From: Sulfitobacter mediterraneus
GTDB lineage: Bacteria > Pseudomonadota > Alphaproteobacteria > Rhodobacterales > Rhodobacteraceae
NCBI RefSeq assembly: GCF_016801775.1
Contig: NZ_CP069004.1
Location: 2,542,001-2,606,000 of the forward strand
Length of the DNA: 64,000 bases
Reading direction: 5' to 3'
Of the stretch, positions 18,195 to 26,993 are shown in pieces. The position numbers and the translations under genes are program-made. Position 1 is the stretch's first letter. Each line of letters starts with the position of its first letter. The notes under the pieces were generated by a model, which saw only the letters and a list, made by a program, of their open reading frames with translations, did no database searches and was not told the DNA's origin.

Positions 18195-19709
18195 ATGGCA
18201 AATCCGCTTTTCGACGCTCTGTTTGGTCGCCACCAAGGCAAGGAAACGCCGTTTCTGCATTTGCCAAACGGCCAGACCGTGACCCATGCGGCATTTCTGG
18301 CCCGCACAGCGCGGTTTGCCAATGCCTTTGCCAAGGTTGGCCTGACCCCCGGAGACAGAGTTGCCGTTCAGATCGAGAAATCCGCCGATGCGCTGGCGCT
18401 TTTTGCCGCCTGCGTGCAGGCCGGTCTGGTTTTTCTACCTCTGAACACCGCCTACAAACCTGCCGAAGTAGACTATTTCGTCAGCAACTCTGGTGCGCGG
18501 TTGTTGGTTTGTGATCCCGACAAGGCCGACGGCCTGACACCCGTGGCCATGGACGCCGGCGCGCGGCTGGAAACGCTGGACGGATCGGGCGGCGGCACCT
18601 TGGTGGAACTGGCCGAAGCGCAACCTGACAGCTTTCAAACGGTCGACAGATCTGCTGACGATCTGGCCGCGTTCCTTTATACCTCTGGCACAACAGGGCG
18701 GTCCAAAGGCGCTATGCTCAGCCAATCCAATCTGCTGAGCAATGCGGAAACCCTCAAGGATTTCTGGCGCTTTACCAATAATGACGTTCTGCTGCATGCC
18801 TTACCGATCTTTCACACACACGGGTTGTTTGTGGCGACAAATATCATCCTGCTTTCGGGCGGATCGATGGTGTTCCTGCCCAAGCTTGATGTGGATGAAT
18901 TGATCCGGTTCATGCCTCGCGCCACAAGTTTGATGGGGGTGCCGACGTTCTACACCCGGCTGCTGGATCATCCCGATTTCACCAAAGACCTGACCGCACA
19001 TATGCGGCTCTTTATTTCTGGGTCTGCCCCGCTTTTGGCGGAAACTCACAAGGCGTTTGAGGCCCGAACAGGCCACCGGATCTTGGAACGCTACGGAATG
19101 ACCGAAACCAATATGAACACCTCAAACCCCTATGACGGGGAGCGCCGCGCAGGCACGGTTGGCCATCCCCTGCCGGGGGTCGAGCTGAAGGTGACGGACC
19201 CGGACAGCGGCGCAACCCTGCCGGATGGCGAGATAGGCGTGATCGAAGTACGCGGGCCAAATGTGTTTCAGGGCTATTGGCAGATGCCGGAAAAGACCGC
19301 CGCAGAACTGCGCAGCGACGGGTTCTTTATCACTGGCGATCTGGGCCTGATAGACGATCAGGGCTATGTGCAGATCGTCGGGCGCGGCAAGGATCTGATC
19401 ATATCGGGCGGCTACAATATCTACCCCAAAGAGATTGAGCTGGTGCTGGACGAACAGCCGGGCGTGCTCGAATCGGCTGTGATCGGCGTACCGCACGACG
19501 ATCTGGGCGAGGCGCCGCTGGGCGTTCTGGTGCGGGAAAAAGGCGCGGAGCCGGACAGCGAGGCGATCTTGGCGCAACTCAATTCCGATTTGGCGCGATT
19601 TAAATGTCCGCGAAAATTGATCGTGGTGGACGCCCTGCCGCGCAACACCATGGGCAAGGTTCAAAAGAACGTGCTGCGCGAAACCTATGCGGATGTATTT
19701 GGGCGCTAG
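18195..19709 (+). CDS. matB: Malonyl-CoA synthetase (acyl-CoA synthetase family)
   Basis: 504 residues of the ANL adenylating family: P-loop-like YTSGTTGRSKGAMLSQ, motif RYGMTETNMNTSNPY, GYWQMPEKT, and FFITGDLG...GRGKDLIISGGYNIYPKEIE, with the C-terminal lysine in NTMGKVQKN. The overall text is typical of MatB, which makes malonyl-CoA from malonate, ATP and CoA. Three ATG codons follow each other at 18189, 18192 and 18195; AAGGA at 18184-18188 gives proper spacing only to the third. No malonyl-CoA decarboxylase gene is adjacent. Confidence 0.82.
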   Translation: MANPLFDALFGRHQGKETPFLHLPNGQTVTHAAFLARTARFANAFAKVGLTPGDRVAVQIEKSADALALFAACVQAGLVFLPLNTAYKPAEVDYFVSNSGARLLVCDPDKADGLTPVAMDAGARLETLDGSGGGTLVELAEAQPDSFQTVDRSADDLAAFLYTSGTTGRSKGAMLSQSNLLSNAETLKDFWRFTNNDVLLHALPIFHTHGLFVATNIILLSGGSMVFLPKLDVDELIRFMPRATSLMGVPTFYTRLLDHPDFTKDLTAHMRLFISGSAPLLAETHKAFEARTGHRILERYGMTETNMNTSNPYDGERRAGTVGHPLPGVELKVTDPDSGATLPDGEIGVIEVRGPNVFQGYWQMPEKTAAELRSDGFFITGDLGLIDDQGYVQIVGRGKDLIISGGYNIYPKEIELVLDEQPGVLESAVIGVPHDDLGEAPLGVLVREKGAEPDSEAILAQLNSDLARFKCPRKLIVVDALPRNTMGKVQKNVLRETYADVFGR

Positions 19710-19715
19710 GCGGCG

Positions 19716-20771
19716 TCAGACCTCTGCCAGATCATGAACCGTCCGCGCGTCGCTGGCGGTGCCTGTGTTCACCGTGCTCGCCGGCTCAAGCAGAACCACC
19801 TCGCAACTTTCTGACAATGCCACGGGGCAATGTTCAACGCCGCGCGGCACCACGATAAATTCACCCTCTTCAATGATCTCTTCGCGGTCGCGAAATTTCA
19901 TCAAGAGCCGCCCGCGATGGACCAGAAACAACTCATCCTCATCGTGATGGAAATGCCATGTGAAATTTCCGGAAAACTTGGCCAACTTGATCTGCATATT
20001 GTTGATTTGCCCGGCAACGCGCGGCGCCCATGTTTCCTCAAAGGACCCAAAGGCGCGGTCGAGGCTCTTTTTGCCAAATGGTGACAAATGCCCGTTCAAC
20101 TCAGCCACGTCGCGGACAATTGCGCCCAATTGCGTTGCCAGATCATTGGCTTCGGCCGGGTACAGCCCGTCCAGTGCTGCGGTGCCAATGGTGAAACCGG
20201 CAGCCCCTGCATTCTTCACATCTGCAATCCGCGACGGGTCGGCAATCGATCCGGCCGCGATCACCGGTTTACCGGCTGCCTCACACACAGCGCGGATCAA
20301 CTCAGGCACATCCGTCTTGGACCGATACGCCAGCAGATCCAGTCCATCCACCCCGTCCCGAGCCGCCAATTCTGCCGCGCTTTTGGCGATCTCTTCGATA
20401 CTGCCTTGCAGCACGCTGGGGTGCCCCTCAATCCGACCGGGAAACGGATAGTAGGCGATGCCCCGCCCCGCCAGAACCGGCAGCACCTCATCGACACGTG
20501 TACCGCCAAGCAAAACATCGACACCGATCTCAACAGCCGCACGGGCAGAGCGGACTTCGCTGTCCTGATCAAGAGAAACCACCTCAAGATAAGACGTCGC
20601 GCCCTTGGCCTTGATCGTCTTGTTCAACTCTTTGAGCGCGGCAACCGGCAAGCCGACATCCTTAAACCCCACATGCCGCACACCCAATGCCAGAGCGGTC
20701 GCAAGATGCGCCGCCGCATCTTCCACCGTTCGGTCGTTGCGGGTCAGCATAAAGATAAATCGCAGGCCCAT
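19716..20771 (-). CDS. TIM-barrel / cupin fusion protein of unknown function
   Basis: 351 residues with two parts. Residues ~1-225 look like a phosphate-binding (beta/alpha)8 barrel of the HisA/NanE kind, ending in KPVIAAGSIADPSRIADVKNAG and GFTIGTAALDG. Residues ~240-345 are a single cupin with the metal motif HFHHDEDELFLVHRG and a second part PRGVEHCPVA. GGGAGG 7 nt before the ATG supports the start. The gene converges on matB with 6 nt between stops. I know no characterised protein with this architecture; the cupin part alone resembles stand-alone mannose-6-phosphate-isomerase-like cupins. Confidence 0.7.
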   Translation of the reverse strand: MGLRFIFMLTRNDRTVEDAAAHLATALALGVRHVGFKDVGLPVAALKELNKTIKAKGATSYLEVVSLDQDSEVRSARAAVEIGVDVLLGGTRVDEVLPVLAGRGIAYYPFPGRIEGHPSVLQGSIEEIAKSAAELAARDGVDGLDLLAYRSKTDVPELIRAVCEAAGKPVIAAGSIADPSRIADVKNAGAAGFTIGTAALDGLYPAEANDLATQLGAIVRDVAELNGHLSPFGKKSLDRAFGSFEETWAPRVAGQINNMQIKLAKFSGNFTWHFHHDEDELFLVHRGRLLMKFRDREEIIEEGEFIVVPRGVEHCPVALSESCEVVLLEPASTVNTGTASDARTVHDLAEV

Positions 20772-20871
20772 GTGATGGCCTCCCTAATGGTGATGCGGAT
20801 GCTGTTGATACTTAGACAATATACATCGCATCGCCATCCGCAAAGAGGACCGAACCCCTACGGTGGCTGGC

Positions 20872-21270
20872 CTAGACCAGCGCCCGTGTGATCATGACCC
20901 CGGCCCAAGCAGAAAACCCAGTGAGGACCCCACCCCAAAGACTGTCAACGACGACCTGCGTCATCGACCAGTCACGCAGGGTCGCATAGTTGGTAAACTC
21001 GTAGGTGCCATAGGCCATCAGACCAAGCAGCGCGCCGCCAATCAACGCCGCAACCGGATTACCGTCCCGCAAAGCAGGCAATGACACAAACCAAAGCAGG
21101 CCCGCGACATAACCAAGATAAAACACCGCCGCCGGCACAACACGGAACGGATCGGCATAAAGATGCGCGATGTGCCGGTCGAACACTGGTTTGATCAACA
21201 GTCTCAGACCCACGGCATCCGCAGCAAAAAACACCAGAACGGTCGAGAGGTACAGAACAAGAATTTTCAT
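20872..21270 (-). CDS. DUF2177 membrane protein
   Basis: 132 residues, four predicted membrane helices (about 4-22, 45-65, 75-92, 110-130), with the family text FFAADAVGLRLLIKPVF, YGTYEFTNYATLRDW and VVVDSLWGGVLTG. Function unknown. It is the last gene of the minus-strand operon that starts at 25217 and is 27 nt after the SDR gene. DUF2177 proteins often sit with Cfa/DUF1365/flavoprotein genes, which supports membership in the RpoE-controlled lipid unit. Confidence 0.83.
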   Translation of the reverse strand: MKILVLYLSTVLVFFAADAVGLRLLIKPVFDRHIAHLYADPFRVVPAAVFYLGYVAGLLWFVSLPALRDGNPVAALIGGALLGLMAYGTYEFTNYATLRDWSMTQVVVDSLWGGVLTGFSAWAGVMITRALV

Positions 21271-21297
21271 GGTTTTGCGTCTTTCATCAATCTGGGG

Positions 21298-22035
21298 TTA
21301 GCGGGTCAAACGCCCGGTTAGAGGCAGAGCCGCCCAATAGGGCAGCGCACTCAACCACTTGAGCGGCCATGTGAGGCGGCGCGGGAAATGCACTTCGAAG
21401 GAACGGCCCATCAGTCCTTTGATGATCTCCTCCGCAGCACGTTCTGGGGTCACCATGGCGGGCATGTCAAAATCGTTCTGCGCGGTCAGTCGGGTCTCAA
21501 CAAAACCGGGGTTGATCAGCCTGACGTCCACCTTTCCCGAGAGTTCAGCCCTGAGGGTTTCGGCAAGGTTGATGACCGCCGCTTTGGTCGCGGAATAGAT
21601 CTGTCCTTGCGGCAATCCGATGTAGCCTGCCACCGATCCACAAAGCGCCATCTGCCCGCCCGCACGCAATACCTTTGGTGCCACCTGCGCCACATGAAAG
21701 GTTCCGGCCAAATTCACGGTAACAATCTGTTCGGCCTTGTTAGGGTCCAGATCTGCAAGCTTTCCAGGGTCGTAGATCGCCGCCAGGTGCACAACGCGGT
21801 CAACCGGCCCGATCTTTGCGATGGCATCCGACGCGCGATCAAGGCTGGCACGATCCGACACATCCAGCGGCTGCGCCACATGGTCCGGTCCCAGTTCAGC
21901 CGCAAATGCCTCAAGCTTGTCTTCGGACCGTGCTGACAGGATCAGACGTGCGCCTTTGGCCGACCAAGCGCGGGCCAGGGCCGCGCCGATCCCGTCACTG
22001 GCCCCGATGATCCAAATGATCTCACGCTCAGACAT
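21298..22035 (-). CDS. SDR-family oxidoreductase in the RpoE-linked lipid operon
   Basis: 245 residues. Cofactor motif IIGASDGIGAALARAW at residues ~9-24, SARSEDK after beta-2, catalytic Ser in CGSVAGYIG and YSATK. It resembles long-tail SDRs acting on lipids or ketones. Its start overlaps the end of the Cfa-type gene by 8 nt, so translation is coupled. The C-terminal stretch (RRLTWPLKWLSALPYWAALPL) is hydrophobic and may attach to the membrane. Confidence 0.82.
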   Translation of the reverse strand: MSEREIIWIIGASDGIGAALARAWSAKGARLILSARSEDKLEAFAAELGPDHVAQPLDVSDRASLDRASDAIAKIGPVDRVVHLAAIYDPGKLADLDPNKAEQIVTVNLAGTFHVAQVAPKVLRAGGQMALCGSVAGYIGLPQGQIYSATKAAVINLAETLRAELSGKVDVRLINPGFVETRLTAQNDFDMPAMVTPERAAEEIIKGLMGRSFEVHFPRRLTWPLKWLSALPYWAALPLTGRLTR

Positions 22036-23185
22036 GGCTCAGCTCCACTTGGACAACATCCGTTTGAGCCGCTTTGAACGAAGCGGCGCAGGCACCAAGG
22101 TAATAGCGCCAGCTCCGCAGAAAAGCGTCGTCATATCCAAGCGCCCGGATTTTGCCGGTTTTTTCTTCAATCCGCGCATCCCAGGCCGCGCAGGTGCGTG
22201 CGTAATCCTGACCAAAGGCAAGGCTGTCCGTGACCTTCAAACCGGCCCGCTCTGCCTGCTGGCGGATCGCCGCATCACACAAAAGCAAACCGCCCGGAAA
22301 TGTATGCTGCCTGATATAATCTGCAGTGCGCCGATAGGTGTCGAAATAATCGTCTGACACCGTTATCGCCTGGACCACGGCACGCCCCCCGTCGGCGAGC
22401 CGGTCCTTGAGCATCGCAAAATAGGTCGGCCAATATTTCTGGCCGACCGCTTCGATCATCTCGATGGACACGATACCATCATACTTGCCATCGCTGTCAC
22501 GGTAGTCCTGCAACCGGATGTCGGCCCGTCCGTCCAGACGGGCATCGGCATAACCTTTTTGACTGCGTGAAATGGTCAGGCCGGTCACATAACGCCCGCT
22601 GTCCGCCGCCCGCTCCGCGAAACCACCCCAGCCGCAACCGACTTCAAGCACATTTTCAGCCTCGCCAAGACGGTTCAGAATGCGGTCGTACTTGCGGTTT
22701 TGCGCCCGCAGCAAATCATTATCACCCGCCGCGAACATGGCGGAGGAATAGGTCATGCCCTCGTCCAGCCAGAGTTGGTAAAACTCGTTGCCAACATCGT
22801 AGTGCGCGCGGATATTGCGGGCTGCACCACTGCGCGAATTGGCGCGCAAAATCTGGTTGACCACACGATATTTCAGGTTTGACCAAAAGCCCGCATAGGC
22901 ATAGCCGCGAAACTGGTCGAGATTGCGAATGGCAACTTCAACCAGATCAGCGATGGAAGAGGTTTCCCAAAGGCCCGAAACGTATGTTTCACCCAATCCG
23001 ATATCCCCACGCGCCGCTATGGATGTGACGACGGACCAATCGTAAATGCGCATCTCAGCGGCCGGAGATCCTACGCCAAAATCGTAGATCTCGCCTTCAG
23101 GCGTGCGCAGGCGCAGACTGCCGGTGGTGATCCGTTCACATGTGTCGAGAAAGTCCCGCTTCACACGGTTTGTAAGAAAAAGCAT
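22028..23185 (-). CDS. Cyclopropane-fatty-acyl-phospholipid synthase family methyltransferase
   Basis: 385 residues, SAM-dependent: AHYDVGNEFYQLWLDEGMTYSSAMF and the SAM-binding motif VLEVGCGWGGFAERA, then IVSIEMIEAVGQKYW. The family adds a methylene or methyl group to the double bond of unsaturated acyl chains in membrane phospholipids. In Rhodobacter sphaeroides, as I recall, Cfa-family enzymes of the RpoE regulon contribute to methylated and furan fatty acids; which product is made here is open. The start at 23185 shares one base with the DUF1365 stop. Confidence 0.88.
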   Translation of the reverse strand: MLFLTNRVKRDFLDTCERITTGSLRLRTPEGEIYDFGVGSPAAEMRIYDWSVVTSIAARGDIGLGETYVSGLWETSSIADLVEVAIRNLDQFRGYAYAGFWSNLKYRVVNQILRANSRSGAARNIRAHYDVGNEFYQLWLDEGMTYSSAMFAAGDNDLLRAQNRKYDRILNRLGEAENVLEVGCGWGGFAERAADSGRYVTGLTISRSQKGYADARLDGRADIRLQDYRDSDGKYDGIVSIEMIEAVGQKYWPTYFAMLKDRLADGGRAVVQAITVSDDYFDTYRRTADYIRQHTFPGGLLLCDAAIRQQAERAGLKVTDSLAFGQDYARTCAAWDARIEEKTGKIRALGYDDAFLRSWRYYLGACAASFKAAQTDVVQVELSHV

Positions 23186-23940
23186 CAGCTTACCTCGGTC
23201 TTGGGCGGTGTTGGACGGGACCGGTAGTTGGCCCCTTTGAGTTTCAGGATCAGCGCCTGCCAATAGATCAGCCCGATGGTGCGCATTGCCCCAAGCGGAC
23301 GGCGCAGGCTGGCTTTGATCAGGTCCGGGCTTGTCATCGGAACGCGGGGGCCGGACAGTGTCGCGACAACTCCCTCCTCACCATTTTTGTGAATGATCCG
23401 GATGGCAATTTGATCTTCGCGGATGTCGAACCCGAATTGGTAATGTCCTGCGACGTCCTGATAGGGCGACACATGCAGCCATTTCGGCTTTTCGATGCGG
23501 CTTTCACTGGTGATCGGCGCAAAATCCGGCAAATGGCACAGATAGCTGTGACGGTCATGGAACGGCGTGGAGACTTCAGCAATCACCGCAACCAGATCCG
23601 ACCCCCTGAAGGCCAGCCAGAAACTGACCGGGTTAAAGACGTAGCCCAAGAACCGCGGCTGGGTCAAAAGACGCAGATCCACGCCGTGGTCCGGCAAACC
23701 ATTGGCCCGCAACGCTGCCCGCGCCCATGCAGAACCACGGCCGGCCCCAAGTGGGCCACCGTGATCCACGTCATGCACCGCGCTGAAATTGAACCTGTTG
23801 CGGGAAAACAAGAACGGACTGCGCTGATCCTGCTCGGGGTCGATCAACACGTAATCGACGCCATAGCGGAAACCATGCCGCACCGCACCCTTGCGGGTAT
23901 GGGTTGTCACCCCTGAGATATATTCCGGCGTTGATGTCAT
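23185..23940 (-). CDS. DUF1365 protein
   Basis: 251 residues with the family text GVTTHTRKGAVRHGFRYGVDYVLIDPE, LRLLTQPRFLGYVFNPVSFWLAF and HVSPYQDVAGHYQF. DUF1365 proteins almost always sit between a flavin-dependent amine-oxidase-like gene and a Cfa-type gene, as here, and are thought to help modify fatty acyl chains; the chemistry is not settled. Its ATG overlaps the stop of the flavoprotein gene by 4 nt. Confidence 0.88.
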   Translation of the reverse strand: MTSTPEYISGVTTHTRKGAVRHGFRYGVDYVLIDPEQDQRSPFLFSRNRFNFSAVHDVDHGGPLGAGRGSAWARAALRANGLPDHGVDLRLLTQPRFLGYVFNPVSFWLAFRGSDLVAVIAEVSTPFHDRHSYLCHLPDFAPITSESRIEKPKWLHVSPYQDVAGHYQFGFDIREDQIAIRIIHKNGEEGVVATLSGPRVPMTSPDLIKASLRRPLGAMRTIGLIYWQALILKLKGANYRSRPTPPKTEVS

Positions 23941-25217
23941 GCGAACTGCCGATCCATCAAACGGGCAATCCGCGCGGCGCTGGCAAATCCGTCCTCATGA
24001 AACCCGTGGCGCGTGTAGGCTCCCGCAAACCATGTGTTGTTCTGCCCCTGCAGATCACGCAACTTCTGCTGGGCGTTCAGCGCAGCAGCATCAAAAACCG
24101 GATGGCGGAACGTCTTTTGATCGTAAATCAATTCATCGGGCACCCGATCAGACGGATTCAGTGAGACAAAGAGCGGATCTGTCTCGGGAATGTTCTGCAA
24201 CCGGTTCATCCAATAAGTCACACCAATCGCTGGCTCCGGCCGCGTGGTGTCGGCCTTGTAAACCCAACTGGACCAAACCGATTTGTTCTTGGGCATTTGC
24301 GCAGTGTCACGGTGCAGGATCATCTGGTTGTCCTGAAACCGGATCGCGGATAACGCGGACTGCTCTTGCGGAGTTGACCGTTCCAGAATCCGCAAGGCCT
24401 GATCGGGATGGCAGGCAAAGATCACCTGGTCAAAGGTTTCGTCCGGGGCTCCGGCGGTGTGAACCGTGCTTTGGGTCCCGGTCCTGCTGACACCTTGCAC
24501 AGGTGTACCTGTGCGAAGCGCCACTCCGCGCCCGCGCAGATGCGCTTCCAAACGGCGCACATATTCGATGCTGCCACCATCAACCGTCCACCATTGATGC
24601 TGACCAAATGTGCTCAGCAAGGCGTGGTTGCGAAAAAACTGGATCAGCGCACGCGCCGGAAAAGACCGGATCTTGTCTGGCGGCGTTGACCAGATCGCAC
24701 CGCAAAGCGGCATCAGGTAATAGCGCTGAAACCAATCGCCCAATTTCAGATCGTCCATAAACTCTCCGATTGTGGCGTCCGTATCGCCGGTCGTTTCCTC
24801 AGCCTTTTTGTTGAACCGCAGGATATCGGCCAGCATGCGGGTAAAGCCGGGCCGCATCAGATTGCGTGGCTGGGCAAACAGTGCCGCGATGGTGTTCAAA
24901 CCGTATTCGATCCGGCCATCATCAATCGACGCCCCGAAACTCATGTCACTTTTGGCCACTGGTACGTCCAGATCCTGGAACATTCGGGTCAGATGTGGGT
25001 AATTGGCATAGTTGAAAACGATAAACCCGGTATCGACAGGCTGATCCCCATTCAGGCCCGCCATGACTGTGCGGGCATGGCCGCCCAATCGCGGCGCGGC
25101 CTCATAAACTGTAACCGCATGATGCGGCGCCAACAGGTAGGCCGCAGCCAATCCAGAGATCCCTCCACCAATGATAGCGACACGTTGCGGGCGGATGGGA
25201 AGGGCATCAAATGACAT
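23937..25217 (-). CDS. FAD-dependent amine-oxidase-like oxidoreductase of the lipid operon
   Basis: 426 residues with N-terminal FAD motif VAIIGGGISGLAAAYLLA (residues ~13-30), VYEAAPRLGGHARTV, and the middle text VDTGFIVFNYANYPHLTRMFQDLDV typical of the protoporphyrinogen-oxidase-like proteins paired with DUF1365 and Cfa. It is the first gene of a five-gene operon. The predicted RpoE promoter at 25242-25271 would give a leader of about 18 nt carrying GGAG, which fits this start well. Confidence 0.87.
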   Translation of the reverse strand: MSFDALPIRPQRVAIIGGGISGLAAAYLLAPHHAVTVYEAAPRLGGHARTVMAGLNGDQPVDTGFIVFNYANYPHLTRMFQDLDVPVAKSDMSFGASIDDGRIEYGLNTIAALFAQPRNLMRPGFTRMLADILRFNKKAEETTGDTDATIGEFMDDLKLGDWFQRYYLMPLCGAIWSTPPDKIRSFPARALIQFFRNHALLSTFGQHQWWTVDGGSIEYVRRLEAHLRGRGVALRTGTPVQGVSRTGTQSTVHTAGAPDETFDQVIFACHPDQALRILERSTPQEQSALSAIRFQDNQMILHRDTAQMPKNKSVWSSWVYKADTTRPEPAIGVTYWMNRLQNIPETDPLFVSLNPSDRVPDELIYDQKTFRHPVFDAAALNAQQKLRDLQGQNNTWFAGAYTRHGFHEDGFASAARIARLMDRQFA

Positions 25218-25241
25218 GTAGGCTCCAGTGCTTATTCCCTC

Positions 25242-25271
25242 TGGTTACGAGACGCGAAAAAAATTGGATCA
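25242..25271 (-). promoter_or_regulatory. ECF (RpoE) promoter of the lipid-modification operon
   Basis: On the minus strand, TGATCC (25271-25266) is followed after exactly 18 nt by TAACCA (25247-25242). TGATCC is the -35 hexamer known for Rhodobacter RpoE promoters. It lies 24 nt before the start of the flavoprotein gene and is the mirror image of the rpoE promoter. Confidence 0.72.
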
Positions 25272-25275
25272 AAAA

Positions 25276-25305
25276 TGATCCGACTTTTATCGCCCCCCGT
25301 AATGA
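25276..25305 (+). promoter_or_regulatory. ECF (RpoE) autoregulatory promoter of rpoE-chrR
   Basis: TGATCC at 25276-25281, an 18-nt spacer, then TAATGA at 25300-25305. Spacing and hexamer equal those of the divergent promoter; the two -35 boxes face each other across AAAA. The leader to the rpoE start at 25376 would be about 63 nt. Confidence 0.75.
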
Positions 25306-25375
25306 GATTATGCTGATTGCGAGCCTAAATATCCCAACCACGCTCAAACCGCCCCCTGCGCGGTTTGGAAAGGAC

Positions 25376-25942
25376 ATGACACAGGTGACGAAACCGTCAG
25401 CCCAAGTCTCTCCACAGACAACGTGGATGCTATTGGTCCGCGACCAACGCGACCGCGACGCCTTTGCGATGCTGTTTGATTTTTTTGCACCGCGCCTAAA
25501 GGGTTTCATCATGCGGTCCGGCATGGGCACCGGGCAAGCCGAAGAGATCGTGCAAGAGGTGATGCTGACCGTCTGGCGCAAGTCAGCGCAATTTGATCCC
25601 GAACGCGCTCAGGTTTCAGCATGGATTTATCAGATCGCCCGCAACCGCCAGATCGACGTAATCCGTAAAGAAAACCGCCCCCTTCCCGAAGAACTGGCCG
25701 AGGATCCAGAGACCGAGCCAGACGCCGGTCAGATCCTCGCCGTGGAGCAAGAGGCGGGGGCACTGAAGAAAGCGTTATCGCTGCTCAAACCCGATCAACG
25801 TGAAATTATTGAAAAGGCCTATCTCGGAGAGCTGACCCATCAGGAGATCCGCACCCAGACCGGCCTGCCGCTTGGCACAATAAAATCCCGCATTCGACTG
25901 GGATTGGAAAAGTTGCGCCATGAACTCAAGGACATGCGTTAA
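25376..25942 (+). CDS. rpoE: RNA polymerase ECF sigma factor RpoE (ChrR-controlled, ECF11 type)
   Basis: 188 residues with sigma region 2 (FAMLFDFFAPRLKGFI...AEEIVQEVMLTVWRKSAQFDP, DVIRKENR) and region 4 (ALSLLKPDQREIIEKAYLGELTHQEI, LPLGTIKSRIRLGLEKLR). It directs transcription of the photooxidative (singlet oxygen) stress regulon when released by ChrR. The frame is open from 25211, but the predicted promoter lies inside that stretch, and GGAAAGGAC precedes the ATG at 25376. chrR follows with no gap. Confidence 0.93.
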   Translation: MTQVTKPSAQVSPQTTWMLLVRDQRDRDAFAMLFDFFAPRLKGFIMRSGMGTGQAEEIVQEVMLTVWRKSAQFDPERAQVSAWIYQIARNRQIDVIRKENRPLPEELAEDPETEPDAGQILAVEQEAGALKKALSLLKPDQREIIEKAYLGELTHQEIRTQTGLPLGTIKSRIRLGLEKLRHELKDMR

Positions 25943-26578
25943 ATGACCGCAATAAATCATCATATCCCTGACGATCTGCTGGCCGCCTATGCCGCTGGCA
26001 CTTTGCCGCATGCCTATGCGGTGGTCGTGGCCGCCCATGTTTCGCTGTGCCTGGATTGCCGCGCAGGATTTGAAGCGCATCAAATGGCAGGCGGCGCCAT
26101 TTTGGAGACCGCCACCAGCGAAGCTGTGTCAGGTGATCTGAAGCACAGCACCTTGGCCCTGCTGGACGAACCTGTACCGGTCGAGAAAACCTATGCGCGG
26201 TCAGGTGTGTATCCCGGACCTGTGATGGAAGCCCTCAAGGGCAAGCCGCCGCGGTGGAAGTCTCTGGGCCTTGGCGTGCGGCAGTGCATCCTGTCCGGTG
26301 ATCGCGACGGATCAGTGCGGCTTCTTTATATTCCCCCCGGTCAGGCTGTGCCGGATCACTCCCACAACGGATTGGAACTGACATTGGTTCTGCAAGGCAG
26401 TTTCAGCGATGAAACCGGGCGGTTCGGTGTGGGCGATCTGGAAGTCGCGGATCAGGATCTGGAACACACACCCATTGCGGATGCTGGCCCCCCTTGCATC
26501 TGCCTGGCGGCGACGGATGCACCGCTTCGTTTCAGTGCCCTGTTGCCGAGACTGCTCCAGCCGTTGTTCAAAATCTGA
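25943..26578 (+). CDS. chrR: Anti-sigma factor ChrR (ZAS + cupin)
   Basis: 211 residues. The N-terminal zinc anti-sigma domain has His6/His7, His32 and the C36-x-x-C39 pair (HVSLCLDC) that bind zinc and hold RpoE. The C-terminal cupin domain (PDHSHNGLELTLVLQGSF, then H...HTP) has the metal-binding His/His/Glu set needed for the response to singlet oxygen. ATG follows the rpoE stop directly, so the pair is co-translated at matched level. The layout equals that of the R. sphaeroides rpoE-chrR locus. Confidence 0.93.
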   Translation: MTAINHHIPDDLLAAYAAGTLPHAYAVVVAAHVSLCLDCRAGFEAHQMAGGAILETATSEAVSGDLKHSTLALLDEPVPVEKTYARSGVYPGPVMEALKGKPPRWKSLGLGVRQCILSGDRDGSVRLLYIPPGQAVPDHSHNGLELTLVLQGSFSDETGRFGVGDLEVADQDLEHTPIADAGPPCICLAATDAPLRFSALLPRLLQPLFKI

Positions 26579-26813
26579 TCATCGGTTTGCGGCTCCTAAC
26601 GAATCCTGCAGGTTGAGCTGCTGCCTGTCCTTTTCCGGACAGCAGCGGCCATCGGACCCTTTGCCCCAATGACCTATTTGACAGCCACGTGAGGCGTTTG
26701 CCGGCAAACCGCCAGCCACAAATGTAACGCCCATGCCCGGATCACAAAGATCCCGCGACGGTCGCATTGAACGTAGTGGTTATGCGTAACCACTTGATCC
26801 ATTTGGGAAGAAG

Positions 26814-26889
26814 TGGTGAGCCGTGTTGGGTTCGAACCAACGACCTACTGATTAAAAGTCAGTTGCTCTACCAACTGAGCTAACGGCCC
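26814..26889 (-). tRNA. tRNA-Lys (anticodon TTT)
   Basis: Read on the minus strand the gene gives a full cloverleaf: acceptor GGGCCGT paired with ACGGCTC (one G-T pair), D-arm with AGCTCAGTTGGTAGAGC, anticodon arm CTGACTTTTAATCAG with TTT, T-arm with GGTTCGAACC, and an encoded CCA end. Length 76 nt with CCA. Confidence 0.97.
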
Positions 26890-26993
26890 ACTGGGCGCGT
26901 ATCTAGAAAGCTAGAGGGGCAGGGTCAAGCCCAAAAACAGGAAAATGCCTGGACATGCTGGATTACTTCGCGGCGCATCGTTATATGCGCCGA

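Noticed and set aside
18189..19709. matB as a generic long-chain acyl-CoA ligase.
   Set aside because: Length of about 504 residues and the motif context fit malonyl-CoA synthetase better, though activity is not proven.
25211..25375. Longer RpoE starting at 25211.
   Set aside because: The extension covers both promoters and the transcription start, so it cannot be translated from the RpoE-dependent mRNA.
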